A DNA stretch of 64,000 bases, taken from NCBI RefSeq assembly GCF_002915595.1, contig NZ_PQGG01000009.1, positions 1 through 64,000 on the forward strand. Direction: 5' to 3'. The notes beneath the pieces are model-generated. The model was given only the letters and a program-made list of their open reading frames with translations, made no database searches and was not told the DNA's origin. The translations under genes and the position numbers were made by a program. Below, piece by piece: positions 1-8,367 of this stretch. Each line of letters begins with the position of its first letter. Position 1 is the first letter of the stretch. The stretch comes from Zhongshania marina. GTDB lineage: Bacteria; Pseudomonadota; Gammaproteobacteria; Pseudomonadales; Spongiibacteraceae.

Positions 1-77
1 GTAAGCGCTCAATAAACCCCATCTAATAATTTCGTCGCGGTAGATTTACTCTTCAGTTTTAAGCTGAGGAGTCGTCC

Positions 78-377
78 ATGAACACAATCAACAAAACACA
101 ATTCTGGCAAGACCACGTCTCTGCTTGGCAAGGCAGCAACCTATCTCAAGCTGCGTATTGCAAGCAGCATGAGATCAAGTTTCACAACTTTGCTTATTGG
201 CGTAATCGGCTGAGCCCCGCAAAAGAACCGGCTGCGAAATTAATGAAGCTGGGCGGTATGCCGACCTCATCTCGTATGATCATGAATTTGCCGCTGGGCG
301 TTCGATTGGAATTATCCGCCAACGATTTGCCTGTTGTCTTGCCCGTGGTACTACATATCCTGCGGGAGTCGAACTGA
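78..377 (+). CDS. tnpA: IS66 accessory protein TnpA
   Basis: This 99-residue protein is the first ORF of the IS66 element. Its N-terminal half has the helix-turn-helix-like pattern of IS66 TnpA: a Trp, then SQAAYCKQH and a YWRNRL motif around residues 24-45. TnpA is required for IS66 transposition and is thought to bind DNA. Its stop codon overlaps the tnpB start by one base (TGATG), so the two are probably translationally coupled. The length is normal for the family. Confidence 0.9.
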   Translation: MNTINKTQFWQDHVSAWQGSNLSQAAYCKQHEIKFHNFAYWRNRLSPAKEPAAKLMKLGGMPTSSRMIMNLPLGVRLELSANDLPVVLPVVLHILRESN

Positions 378-733
378 TGCTGCGGCCGACCTCCCATGTT
401 GAGGTCTATTTGTACATGGCTCCGGTGGATATGCGCAAGTCCATCAACGGATTGGCCGCGCTGGTTGAAACCGAGCTGGCGCTCTCGCCGATGATGGAGG
501 TGCTATTTGTATTTTGTAATCGTGGCCGGGATAAAATCAAACTTCTGTATTGGGAGCGAAACGGTTTTGTGGTCTGGTATAAGCGCCTAGAAAAGCAGCG
601 CTTTAAATGGCCTCGCCAATGCGAATCCGGCTATGAATTACGCGATGGTCGCGACTTAAACTTTTTGCTTGATGGCTTGGATATTTGGCGCAATAAACCG
701 CATGAAACCTTGTATTTTGATTCGGTTAGCTGA
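377..733 (+). CDS. tnpB: IS66 accessory protein TnpB (Orf2)
   Basis: This 118-residue protein is a typical IS66 Orf2. It carries the family signature: VDMRKSINGLAALV near residues 17-30, then LFVFCNRGRDKIKLLYWERNG and a C-terminal RFKWPR. It is needed for transposition of IS66 elements, but its biochemical role is not firmly established. It starts inside the tnpA stop codon and ends 24 bp before tnpC. It is full length and intact. Confidence 0.92.
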   Translation: MLRPTSHVEVYLYMAPVDMRKSINGLAALVETELALSPMMEVLFVFCNRGRDKIKLLYWERNGFVVWYKRLEKQRFKWPRQCESGYELRDGRDLNFLLDGLDIWRNKPHETLYFDSVS

Positions 734-757
734 CTCACTTTTGATATAATACACAGC

Positions 758-2305
758 ATGACACCGCCTCCCACCAACACACTTCCCGATGATATTTCTG
801 CACTCAAAGCTTTGCTGTTTGAGAAAGAACTTCGCCTCAATGAGAAGGATAAACGCATCTCGTTACTCGAAGAGCAAGTGCGTTTACTCAGGCATAAACG
901 CTTTGCGGCCAGTAGCGAGAAGTCGGACGAACAGGCCGAGCTGTTTAATGAAGCCGAAGCGGCTGAGCCTGCTTCTGAAGACGACCTTAGCGAAAACACG
1001 GATGACGCCGAAACCGAAACGATCCAATACGAGCGTCGCAAATCTCGTGGTCGTAAATCGTTGCCTGCTGACTTGCCTCGCGTCCGTATCGAACATGACC
1101 TGTCTGATGTAGAGAAAGTCTGTGACTGCGGTTGTGCGCTAACGCATATTGGCGAAGACACCAGCGAGCAGTTGGATATCATTCCCGCAACCGTCCAAGT
1201 CTTAGTACACGCCCGACTGAAATACGCCTGCAAAGCGTGTGAGTCGACAGTATGTACCGCCGCATTACCCGCACAGCCCATTCCAAAGAGCAATGCGAGC
1301 CCAGGCCTACTGGCGTATATCGCTACCGCGAAATACCAAGATGCGCTGCCGCTGCACCGCCAAGAAGCCATCTTCAAACGGATGGAAATTGATATCCCCC
1401 GCAACACCCTCGCGAATTGGATGATGCGCAGCGGCGAATTGATCGCGCCACTCATCACCCAGCTTGATCACGAGCTTCGCCGAGGCAAAATCATCCAGTG
1501 CGACGAAACGCCGCTTCAGGTATTAAACGAACCGGACAGGCCCGCGAGTAGCCAATCGTATATGTGGGTCAGGCGTAGTGGCGCCCCAGATCACCCCATC
1601 GTGTTGTATGACTATGCGCCGAGTCGCGCTGGCAGCGTGGCGAAGAACTTACTCACGGGTTTTAGTGGTTATCTGCAAACCGATGACTATGCAGGCTACC
1701 ATGCCGTCGGCCGCCAAGAAGATATTAGCCATGTGGGGTGCTGGGCACACGCACGCCGTAAATTCATTGATGCCCAAAAGGCGGCTATCTCCAAAGACAA
1801 AAAGACTACCCGCACCGGCAAGGCCGATGTGGCCATTAACTATATTGCCAAGCTGTATGCTATCGAAAAGCAGGCGAAGGACGCGAGCAGCGAAGCCCGT
1901 CACCAGCTGCGACAAGACAAAAGCGTTCCGATCCTCAATGCCCTTAGGGAGTGGTTGGACAAAACTTTACACAGTACCTTGCCCAAAGGCCTGCTGGGTA
2001 CCGCACTGGGTTATCTCAATAAAAATTGGGAAAAGTTGATTCGATACACGGAAGATGGTGACGTGAATATTGATAACAACCTTGCCGAGAATGCCATCCG
2101 GCCTTTTGTTATAGGTCGCAAGAACTGGCTGTTTAGCGCAACGCCTAGAGGTGCTCATACCAGCGCCGCTATTTATAGTTTAATCGAAACGGCAAAAGCC
2201 AATGGCCTTGAGCCTTACGTGTATTTGTGCAAAGTCTTTAATCAATTACCAAGTATGACAACAACCGAAGAATTACAGGCATTGTTGCCGTGGGCAAACG
2301 CCTAA
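758..2305 (+). CDS. tnpC: IS66 transposase TnpC (DDE)
   Basis: This 515-residue transposase has all parts of the IS66 family. An N-terminal coiled-coil/leucine-zipper region (residues 20-50) is followed by a zinc-finger-like segment with CDCGC and CKAC cysteines (about 122-170) and a DDE core. Candidate catalytic residues are Asp in QCDETP (about 248), Asp in LQTDDYAGY (about 307) and Glu in NNLAENAIRPF (about 443). The last motif is the usual IS66 C-terminal signature. No frameshift or internal stop is present, so the protein should be functional if expressed. Confidence 0.95.
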   Translation: MTPPPTNTLPDDISALKALLFEKELRLNEKDKRISLLEEQVRLLRHKRFAASSEKSDEQAELFNEAEAAEPASEDDLSENTDDAETETIQYERRKSRGRKSLPADLPRVRIEHDLSDVEKVCDCGCALTHIGEDTSEQLDIIPATVQVLVHARLKYACKACESTVCTAALPAQPIPKSNASPGLLAYIATAKYQDALPLHRQEAIFKRMEIDIPRNTLANWMMRSGELIAPLITQLDHELRRGKIIQCDETPLQVLNEPDRPASSQSYMWVRRSGAPDHPIVLYDYAPSRAGSVAKNLLTGFSGYLQTDDYAGYHAVGRQEDISHVGCWAHARRKFIDAQKAAISKDKKTTRTGKADVAINYIAKLYAIEKQAKDASSEARHQLRQDKSVPILNALREWLDKTLHSTLPKGLLGTALGYLNKNWEKLIRYTEDGDVNIDNNLAENAIRPFVIGRKNWLFSATPRGAHTSAAIYSLIETAKANGLEPYVYLCKVFNQLPSMTTTEELQALLPWANA

Positions 2306-2486
2306 TACAGAAAAGTAGCAGGAAGGCAGTCGCCTTCTTGGCAACGCCATCCAATCCCTTGCTGCCCCTCATCCTTGAGATTACCTTCCATGCTGTAGAC
2401 TCATCCAGAGCCTGTAGAAAACTATAGGTGCATTATCTGAGTTTGCAAATAATTAATTGGGCGGGGTTTGTTGAGCGCTTACTTAC

Positions 2487-2607
2487 GAAACACTAAGCAA
2501 CTATAGACAACATTCCTCTTCTTTCTCGATAAATATATCTTAAGACAAAGAAGATTGTAAAAATAAACTGCAGATAAAAGTCTATCGCCGGCACCCAAAA
2601 CCCTACC
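2487..2607. repeat. Direct repeat copy A, 121 bp
   Basis: This stretch is about 92% identical to 13721-13840 and in the same orientation. The two copies differ only in a patch of about 10 bases near the stop codon (with a 1-base indel) and at two single positions. The match includes 19 bases past the stop codon of the gene at 13741. The left edge coincides with the IS66 end, so the repeat may continue beyond the insertion outside the window. The right edge at 2607/2608 passes abruptly into unrelated DNA. Confidence 0.9.
2493..2607 (-). pseudogene. 3' remnant of a membrane-protein gene (copy of the end of 13741-14445)
   Basis: Read on the minus strand, this fragment encodes the last 30 or so residues of the polytopic membrane protein at 13741-14445. 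It shares VGFWVPAIDFY and FFVLRYIYRERR, then diverges to a slightly longer tail ending at a TAG at 2493-2495. There is no 5' part: upstream of 2607 the sequence turns into the intergenic region before the TetR gene. It is a truncated gene end left by duplication or by integration of the DNA to its right. It is not expected to be expressed. Confidence 0.85.
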
Positions 2608-2719
2608 TGCGCTTTTGATGATCACATTACCGTGGATTAGCTGACTAACCACAAGATAAGCTGTTTCTCCCTAGCCAGCAGCTAGGCCGTCTGGCCAACA
2701 AGACTCAAGCTTACGAATT

Positions 2720-3316
2720 CTATTGAGTGTGACGTACTATAGAAGGGATAATAAATTTCTTTAGCAAAAAATCAGCCTCTGCTTGCGTTGTTTTCACACG
2801 AACCACCATCATATAATGCACGGCGCTATACCACTTCATCAGCTGCTCATTACTGATTTCGGCATCAATACAACCTTTTAACCTAGCATCGTCGATCAAC
2901 CCACCCCAAAAACTCAAATTGACTGATAGTGTTTTTTGAAAAATAGGTGACGAATCATCCATCATTTGTTGCTGAAACCAGTATACTCCTCCGCCATACA
3001 TCAACTCATGCATTAGCGCATCTTTCCGCATCAGCTGGACAGAAAGCTTAAAACCTTGAAATAACGCAGTTTCGAAATCCAGTCCTTCAATACTTTTTTG
3101 AACCCTTGCATACTTTTCACTCACGGCATGCCGCTCAAATAATTCGGCGAACATAACATCTTTGCTCGAAAAGTAGCTGTACAAGGTACGTCGAGTGCAA
3201 CCAGCCCGCTCAGCAATAACATCCATCGAAGCCTTAGCAAAGCCCTTGCTTACAATAATATCTTCTGCTGCACGGAGGATTTCTTCGCGACGTCGTTTTG
3301 CAGTTCTACTTAGCAT
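2720..3316 (-). CDS. TetR/AcrR-family transcriptional regulator
   Basis: This 198-residue protein has an N-terminal TetR DNA-binding domain (residues 8-58): REEILRAAEDIIVSKGF, then MDVIAERAGCTRRTLYSYF with the recognition helix, then SSKDVMFAELF. The C-terminal two thirds have no recognisable ligand motif. It sits at the left end of a cluster of TonB receptors and kinases, upstream of (but on the same strand as) the gene remnant at 2493. A role as local repressor of the receptor genes is likely but not shown. Its target site was not identified. Confidence 0.88.
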   Translation of the reverse strand: MLSRTAKRRREEILRAAEDIIVSKGFAKASMDVIAERAGCTRRTLYSYFSSKDVMFAELFERHAVSEKYARVQKSIEGLDFETALFQGFKLSVQLMRKDALMHELMYGGGVYWFQQQMMDDSSPIFQKTLSVNLSFWGGLIDDARLKGCIDAEISNEQLMKWYSAVHYMMVVRVKTTQAEADFLLKKFIIPSIVRHTQ

Positions 3317-3775
3317 GAATGAATAATCTTCTCTTACAGAAAGCGTACTATTGCCCCCTAGCCAAGGTGACAGAATACATCATTGACTGACATAGATATG
3401 TGGCTAGAAATTGATCTAGCCTAAGCAATGCTACCATAGAAATGATTCTGTGTAATTTTCACCCACTTGCACAACGAAAGACCAAGTCAGCCACTACTTC
3501 TTACATTTACACCATCAATTTGCTGATACTTTTGGCTAATAGACCCACTGGGAGATAGCGCTCAAAGCGGCAGACGATCCCATGAGGTAATTGCTAATGT
3601 TTCGCCCGAGGTTAAGACGCTTCCTGTGAACGCCTCAACAGCAGATGATTACGTCATAACTAAGTTTATGACGAAACAAGCGGATGAGAACGTCTACATG
3701 CCGCAGAAAAGACTCTGTCCAGAAGCATAAATTTCGACGTTATATCACCCACTCTTTTAGGAAAAACATTAGGTA
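3317..3775. other. Intergenic region with an unexplained open frame
   Basis: This 459-bp stretch lies between the TetR gene start and the 3' end of the TonB receptor at 3776. On the plus strand, one frame is open from about 3524 to a TAA at 3728-3730, about 68 codons. It has no ATG/RBS at its start and reads DPLGDSAQSGRRSHEVIANV and onward to KRLCPEA. It looks more like a decayed coding fragment than a gene, and I do not recognise the family. Nothing else stands out. The TetR promoter must lie in the first 150 bp. Confidence 0.4.
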
Positions 3776-6097
3776 TCAGTCATAACGATAATCAACGCTA
3801 ACACCATAAGCCGAGGGCATCCCTGTATACCTACCGACAACATCCGCAATTTGATACACATTAATTGCCTGAAATTCATCGGTAATATTACGACCCCACA
3901 CACTGAGCATCCAACGCTCATCTGCAGTACCCAACCTAGCACGCAGATTAAAAATACCATAGCTATCAAGCTCATAAAGCGCATTTTCTTCTAGAGTTGC
4001 ATTAGAATCATCGCTGTAGCTGTAATCTAGAGAAAACCCAGCCACATAAGATTGAGCTATCGGAAAGCTATAGTCCGCAAGTAGGTTATACTGAATTTCC
4101 GGCGAATAATTAAATGGCTGCCCTGCAAAATCTGCCGGCTGGCCATTGATATCTAAGCTCTCAAACTCCTTAATTTCAGTCTCTATCCAACTAGCCGCGG
4201 CACTTAAAAAAAGACCATCCAACGGCGTTATGCTTAAGCTAAATTCCGCGCCGCGCACTTTAGATTTGGGCGCGTTTTGAAGAATCGGCAATGGACCAAA
4301 AAAAGGATCGTCAACACGAGTTAGCAACTGCTTATCAATGTAGGAATAATCAAAAACAGCGCCATTCAATTGCATTGAACCTTCAAGCATTGTCGCTTTC
4401 GCACCTAGCTCCCAAGCAGACAACTCTTCCTGGGTCACAGGTTTAAATTGAGATTGATTTGACGCAGGTAACAAAGGGAAGCCACCGGATTTAGTACCCC
4501 GCGAGTACGACATGTAGTACAAGACATCATCATTAGGAGTCCAGTTTAAAGTGACGCGACCCGACAAGCTATCCTCCTTAAGCTCACCACGGAAAATGTC
4601 GTTACCTCCGTTCTCATCAAGCGTAAAACATTCACCCCGCCCAATGAGGGTTACATTGCCACGAGTCAATGCAACTGCAGTCAACAATGGCGCCAGCCCT
4701 GTACCCTCACTAGTAGGCTCATCGAAGGAGCACCCTTGGAACTCGCTCTTCTCATTATTGTAACGAGCACCCGCAATTAACTTAAATGTATCGGAGATAT
4801 ACCACTCAACATTACCAAAAATAGAAGCCTGCTCTGCCTTAGACTCTCCAGCAACGCCAACCTCGGTAAACACCGAAACCAAACCTAAAATTGGAAATGC
4901 TGAACTAACATCGCGATCGAAAGCACGATTATGTTGATCCCCCTCGTCAAAAGACAAATTCACACCCGCCATCCAGTCAATACCCTGACCATCCGACACA
5001 GACAAGCGCAACTCCTGAGAAATCGTTTGCAAGCTCGCATCAATAATATAGTCACTTACCAGCGCATCTAATCCTGCCGGCAAAACCGAGCCGTCTGACT
5101 TTGCCTGAGCAAAAGAACTAATACTAACCAGCTCAGCACTATCACTTAGTGCCCATTTAGCGTGGAGCGTGGTGGAATAAAAGCTATCGTTGAGCCGAAG
5201 ATCTAACTCTGTCGTCCAGTCTGCAGCCTTGTTATCACTAGTGTTCCGATCCACCAATTCAGCATTCTGTACCCTTGGCGACTGAACTGCACCGCCAGTA
5301 AATGGGTTTTGTGGAATCACCGCGATCGCCTGTGGAGACTGGGGCTCGCTTTTATCGGCCCAAGCACTAACAGAAAACATAAATGAGAGATTATCAGTAG
5401 CATCCCAATTGAGCATACCGCGCAAAGAGTATTTATCGACCTCTCCTAAAGTATCGCCGGGGCGAGATACACTCTCCTGCCACCCCTCATCTGACTGTAT
5501 AGTGCGAGCAGCAATGCGCGCACCAAGCGTATCAGTCACCGGCCCTGATACCATACCCTCTAGCTCGTAGGTCGAAAATGAGCCGTATGTCGCGCTAGCA
5601 GCTGCCTCTAAACTGTCTCCAGGCTTATTAGATATATAGTTAATAGCTCCACCAGTAGTATTTCTCCCAAATAATGTACCTTGTGGCCCCTTTAACACCT
5701 CAACCCGCTCTACATCTACGTTAGGCCCCTTACTCATAAATGAGAATGGCAAAGGCGCCTCGTCTACGTAAACACTAACGGTCGGCGACGCAAAAAAACT
5801 CTGATCATTAAAGCCTACGCCCCGCAATGTATAAACCGGCGTACCCACCCCACTCTTAGAAAACGTAAAACCCGGTGTAACCTTCCCTATATCTCTCGTA
5901 TCAGTAATACCTAGGGTTTTCATTTTCTCACCACTGATCGCAGTAATAGTAATCGGTACATCATTAACTGATTCACTGCGCTTTTGGGCAGTAACAACAA
6001 CCTCCTCTAAAACCCTTCTATTATCGCCACGATCAGCATGTGTGTAAGAAACTCCAAAACCAATAGATATCACCAAAAATACAAGAAATCTATTCAT
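3776..6097 (-). CDS. TonB-dependent outer-membrane receptor
   Basis: This is a receptor of about 773 residues for TonB-energised uptake of an unknown substrate. The chosen ATG at 6097 follows a good GGAGG ribosome site 5 bases upstream and begins a signal peptide (MNRFLVFLVISIGFG...THA). A further upstream start at 6130 would spoil the signal peptide. The TonB box region LEEVVVTAQKR (about 30-40) precedes the plug, which has VERVEVLKGPQGTLFGRN and NTTGGAINY. The 22-strand barrel ends in a typical aromatic-rich C terminus, although the last residue is Asp instead of Phe. It is a full-length paralogue of the receptor at 11157, sharing an extracellular loop with two cysteines and TLDENGGND. Family members in such clusters import hydrophobic or polycyclic compounds; the substrate here is not known. 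Confidence 0.93.
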   Translation of the reverse strand: MNRFLVFLVISIGFGVSYTHADRGDNRRVLEEVVVTAQKRSESVNDVPITITAISGEKMKTLGITDTRDIGKVTPGFTFSKSGVGTPVYTLRGVGFNDQSFFASPTVSVYVDEAPLPFSFMSKGPNVDVERVEVLKGPQGTLFGRNTTGGAINYISNKPGDSLEAAASATYGSFSTYELEGMVSGPVTDTLGARIAARTIQSDEGWQESVSRPGDTLGEVDKYSLRGMLNWDATDNLSFMFSVSAWADKSEPQSPQAIAVIPQNPFTGGAVQSPRVQNAELVDRNTSDNKAADWTTELDLRLNDSFYSTTLHAKWALSDSAELVSISSFAQAKSDGSVLPAGLDALVSDYIIDASLQTISQELRLSVSDGQGIDWMAGVNLSFDEGDQHNRAFDRDVSSAFPILGLVSVFTEVGVAGESKAEQASIFGNVEWYISDTFKLIAGARYNNEKSEFQGCSFDEPTSEGTGLAPLLTAVALTRGNVTLIGRGECFTLDENGGNDIFRGELKEDSLSGRVTLNWTPNDDVLYYMSYSRGTKSGGFPLLPASNQSQFKPVTQEELSAWELGAKATMLEGSMQLNGAVFDYSYIDKQLLTRVDDPFFGPLPILQNAPKSKVRGAEFSLSITPLDGLFLSAAASWIETEIKEFESLDINGQPADFAGQPFNYSPEIQYNLLADYSFPIAQSYVAGFSLDYSYSDDSNATLEENALYELDSYGIFNLRARLGTADERWMLSVWGRNITDEFQAINVYQIADVVGRYTGMPSAYGVSVDYRYD

Positions 6098-6258
6098 TAC
6101 AACCTCCATCAATTTATTGTTATTTATCAAAGAAAAAATTATCTAGGAAAGGCGACCTCCATAATGTCACCCCCAATATTGATTAAAATAGATGCAACTA
6201 CGATATAAAAAACTCTGCATCTAATGATATACGCTACTACCAAACTGATTTACACAAA

Positions 6259-7035
6259 TCACTTAGAGTCAGGTCGCACAACGAAAGACTTACCAAATAA
6301 ATTTATGGTACTAGCAATCCCAATTACTACTGTAAGTGCTGCTAGGTGAAGTAATATCGTATCTTGTAACTCCTCGATCTGCCTTACAGAAAGATACACA
6401 ATTCCGCTACCAAATAACCCCATAGCAAATGCCCCGGGGATAACTGGCACCAAAGACAGCGACTCAATTCGACCCTTCACCTTTGGAAGTACACGATAAA
6501 TAATAATGCCACCGACCAATGCAGACATCGCGTTGGTAAATCCTAAAAATATGGGATATCCAAACATGACGAATGGCTGATTTCCTTGATATTCATACAC
6601 TCCCAAAACACTGATATAGGATATTTCGGAAACGATAGCCATCGCCACTATTTGCCAATACATACGCCATACGGTACTCATTGCAGGCTGCGCCTGTAAT
6701 GCACGAACAACGTAGACAGCGGCTCCCCCATAAAAAGCGAGATATGCAGGAGGAAGCCAAATAGGCTGAGCACTATCAAACGTTGTATATAGGTGCCACT
6801 GGCCCTTCTCAAAGAAATATAAGCCATATAAGTTGTCGAACAAAGGCTCCATTAAACACGTAATCAATCCACTTATTAAAACCAACAAAGGCCACGCTAC
6901 TTTTTCTTTCAAACAAAGCCTTACAACCAAAATAAGAACAATTGCGGCAAGCCCAAACGTTAAGGTGGTGGCAACGAGCTGCCCCATCTCACTCACGGGA
7001 ATATTTGCACTAGAATTTATAGCTTGTAGCGTCAT
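6259..7035 (-). CDS. Polytopic inner-membrane protein, unknown function
   Basis: This 258-residue protein has about seven predicted membrane segments (around residues 18-40, 48-65, 95-112, 125-145, 155-180, 195-218 and 225-245). Conserved-looking polar motifs sit between helices, for example LMEPLFDNLYGLYFF and PIWLPPAYLAFYGG. The start has an excellent AAGGAG site six bases upstream. It lies 10 bp downstream of the kinase gene at 7046 and is almost certainly cotranscribed with it. I do not recognise a named family with certainty. It could be a membrane-embedded enzyme or a transporter-like partner of the kinase. Confidence 0.75.
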   Translation of the reverse strand: MTLQAINSSANIPVSEMGQLVATTLTFGLAAIVLILVVRLCLKEKVAWPLLVLISGLITCLMEPLFDNLYGLYFFEKGQWHLYTTFDSAQPIWLPPAYLAFYGGAAVYVVRALQAQPAMSTVWRMYWQIVAMAIVSEISYISVLGVYEYQGNQPFVMFGYPIFLGFTNAMSALVGGIIIYRVLPKVKGRIESLSLVPVIPGAFAMGLFGSGIVYLSVRQIEELQDTILLHLAALTVVIGIASTINLFGKSFVVRPDSK

Positions 7036-7045
7036 GTCACGCTCC

Positions 7046-8092
7046 TTATGTTAAAAGTGTTTCTGGACGATGATCCGCAATAACTTCCAAATAACGACGC
7101 GCTAATTCAGTAACCACCGGCTCAGGTTGTAGATTCAATGGAGTGAGCGCCCATACAAACCCATGTAAAGTATGTTTCCGATATTCAAGCCAAGCCATTT
7201 CCTCGTCCAACAGAGGTCCGCCGCGCGATGCTAACGTGTCAATATAATGCCGCAGTAAATCCCGCTCATTTTCTCTACGGACTTCTGGTGATAGGGCGCC
7301 ACCGATGAAATAAGCCACATCAGACGCCCAAGGCGCTAGGCAAACACCTTGCCAATCTAAGAATGCAGGATTTGATTGATTATCAATATATGTTTGCCCA
7401 ACATGCGCATCGCCATGACTCAACGTCAGTTCAGCCTGATCTGCATCAGCCCAAAGCTGATGGTAAGCAGATCGAACCAACGCGGGGTCTTGAAGACGTT
7501 CAGGCAAAGCCGGAATAATATCTCTTCCGGTAAGATCAAAAAACAACTCATCAGTAAGCAAAGTATCTAATGCCTGACGAACCGCGCGGCACCCAACAGG
7601 CAACCAATCATATTGAGGGGCTTTCGTTCCCCATGCCGAAGCTTGCCACGAAGCCATGACCTCCAAAGCTTTAGATACCATATCTAAGCCTAGCCCCTCC
7701 TGAGCCTCAGGAAAATATACTCCCCTCTCCGTCATATCCTCCAAAATTAGAATACTTTGATCTACTTCGACTTCAGCAGAAAAGCAGCGCGGCAACGGTA
7801 TGGACAGAGTCGGTGCAATATCCCTAAAAAAATTACCCTCCAACTCATAGGCAGCACCTAAATTAAAATTTCTAGCTCCCTCATCAAACCCACCTTTAAT
7901 ACATAATTTTGATGTTATCTTATGACTGTCCTTTCCCGAATACTCGGCCGTAATAAATACCTTAGTTGCAGTGCCCCAGATAACTCTCGTCTGTTCCAGG
8001 CTTTCCACCTTCACACTAATACCCGATCTGTTAAGCGCTCCCTCCAACCACTCAGCTGTAAGACCACTAATATCTCGCGGTAATTCTTTCAT
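7046..8092 (-). CDS. APH/ecdysteroid-kinase-like phosphotransferase
   Basis: This 348-residue protein has the protein-kinase-like fold of small-molecule phosphotransferases. An N lobe with LCIKGGFD carries the likely ATP-binding Lys. It is followed by ILEDMTERG at the hinge, the catalytic loop LSHGDAHVGQTY (about 235-246) and the metal-binding FLDWQ. The pattern is closest to the EcKL/DUF1679-like branch, which phosphorylates hydroxyl groups of steroids and other small molecules. An oddity is that the catalytic-loop Asn that normally binds Mg is Gln here. The gene is the first of a two-gene operon with the membrane protein at 6259. The substrate is unknown. Confidence 0.85.
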   Translation of the reverse strand: MKELPRDISGLTAEWLEGALNRSGISVKVESLEQTRVIWGTATKVFITAEYSGKDSHKITSKLCIKGGFDEGARNFNLGAAYELEGNFFRDIAPTLSIPLPRCFSAEVEVDQSILILEDMTERGVYFPEAQEGLGLDMVSKALEVMASWQASAWGTKAPQYDWLPVGCRAVRQALDTLLTDELFFDLTGRDIIPALPERLQDPALVRSAYHQLWADADQAELTLSHGDAHVGQTYIDNQSNPAFLDWQGVCLAPWASDVAYFIGGALSPEVRRENERDLLRHYIDTLASRGGPLLDEEMAWLEYRKHTLHGFVWALTPLNLQPEPVVTELARRYLEVIADHRPETLLT

Positions 8093-8367
8093 TGGCTCAT
8101 CAATCCTTCACATTAAATAAAAGGCGAACTGGCTTCTGCAAAATATTTTTTACCAACAAAGACTAAGAATTGATTATATTAATAATCTACCTAAACGCTA
8201 AATCTCAGCCCCAGATATTAAATACATTGGAAAAATGAAACTTCGCAGAAATATATATTTACTGCCCGCCAAATTAAAATTCACCATGATCCACCTCAAA
8301 AAACTGAAGAAGGCCATGGCGAATATCGAGTGTAATTACTACTTTTTCTGTAAACTTCCCCTAACCA

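Larger units (their letters stand above)
1..2482 (+). mobile_element. IS66-family insertion sequence, complete
   Basis: The element carries the three IS66 genes tnpA, tnpB and tnpC in order. Its ends are near-perfect inverted repeats: GTAAGCGCTCAATAAACCCC at 1-20 and its reverse complement at 2463-2482, with one mismatch in 20. GTAAGCG is the usual IS66 terminus. IS66 elements make 8-bp target duplications. The right flank would be TTACGAAA (2483-2490), but the left flank lies outside the window, so the duplication cannot be confirmed. All three reading frames are open, so the copy may be active. After tnpC there are about 160 bp of noncoding tail inside the element. Confidence 0.95.

Noticed and set aside
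631-1458. Long minus-strand open frame across the IS66 transposase gene
   Set aside because: It is the antisense shadow of tnpC. It has Ser/Arg-rich composition, no family motif and no ribosome site.
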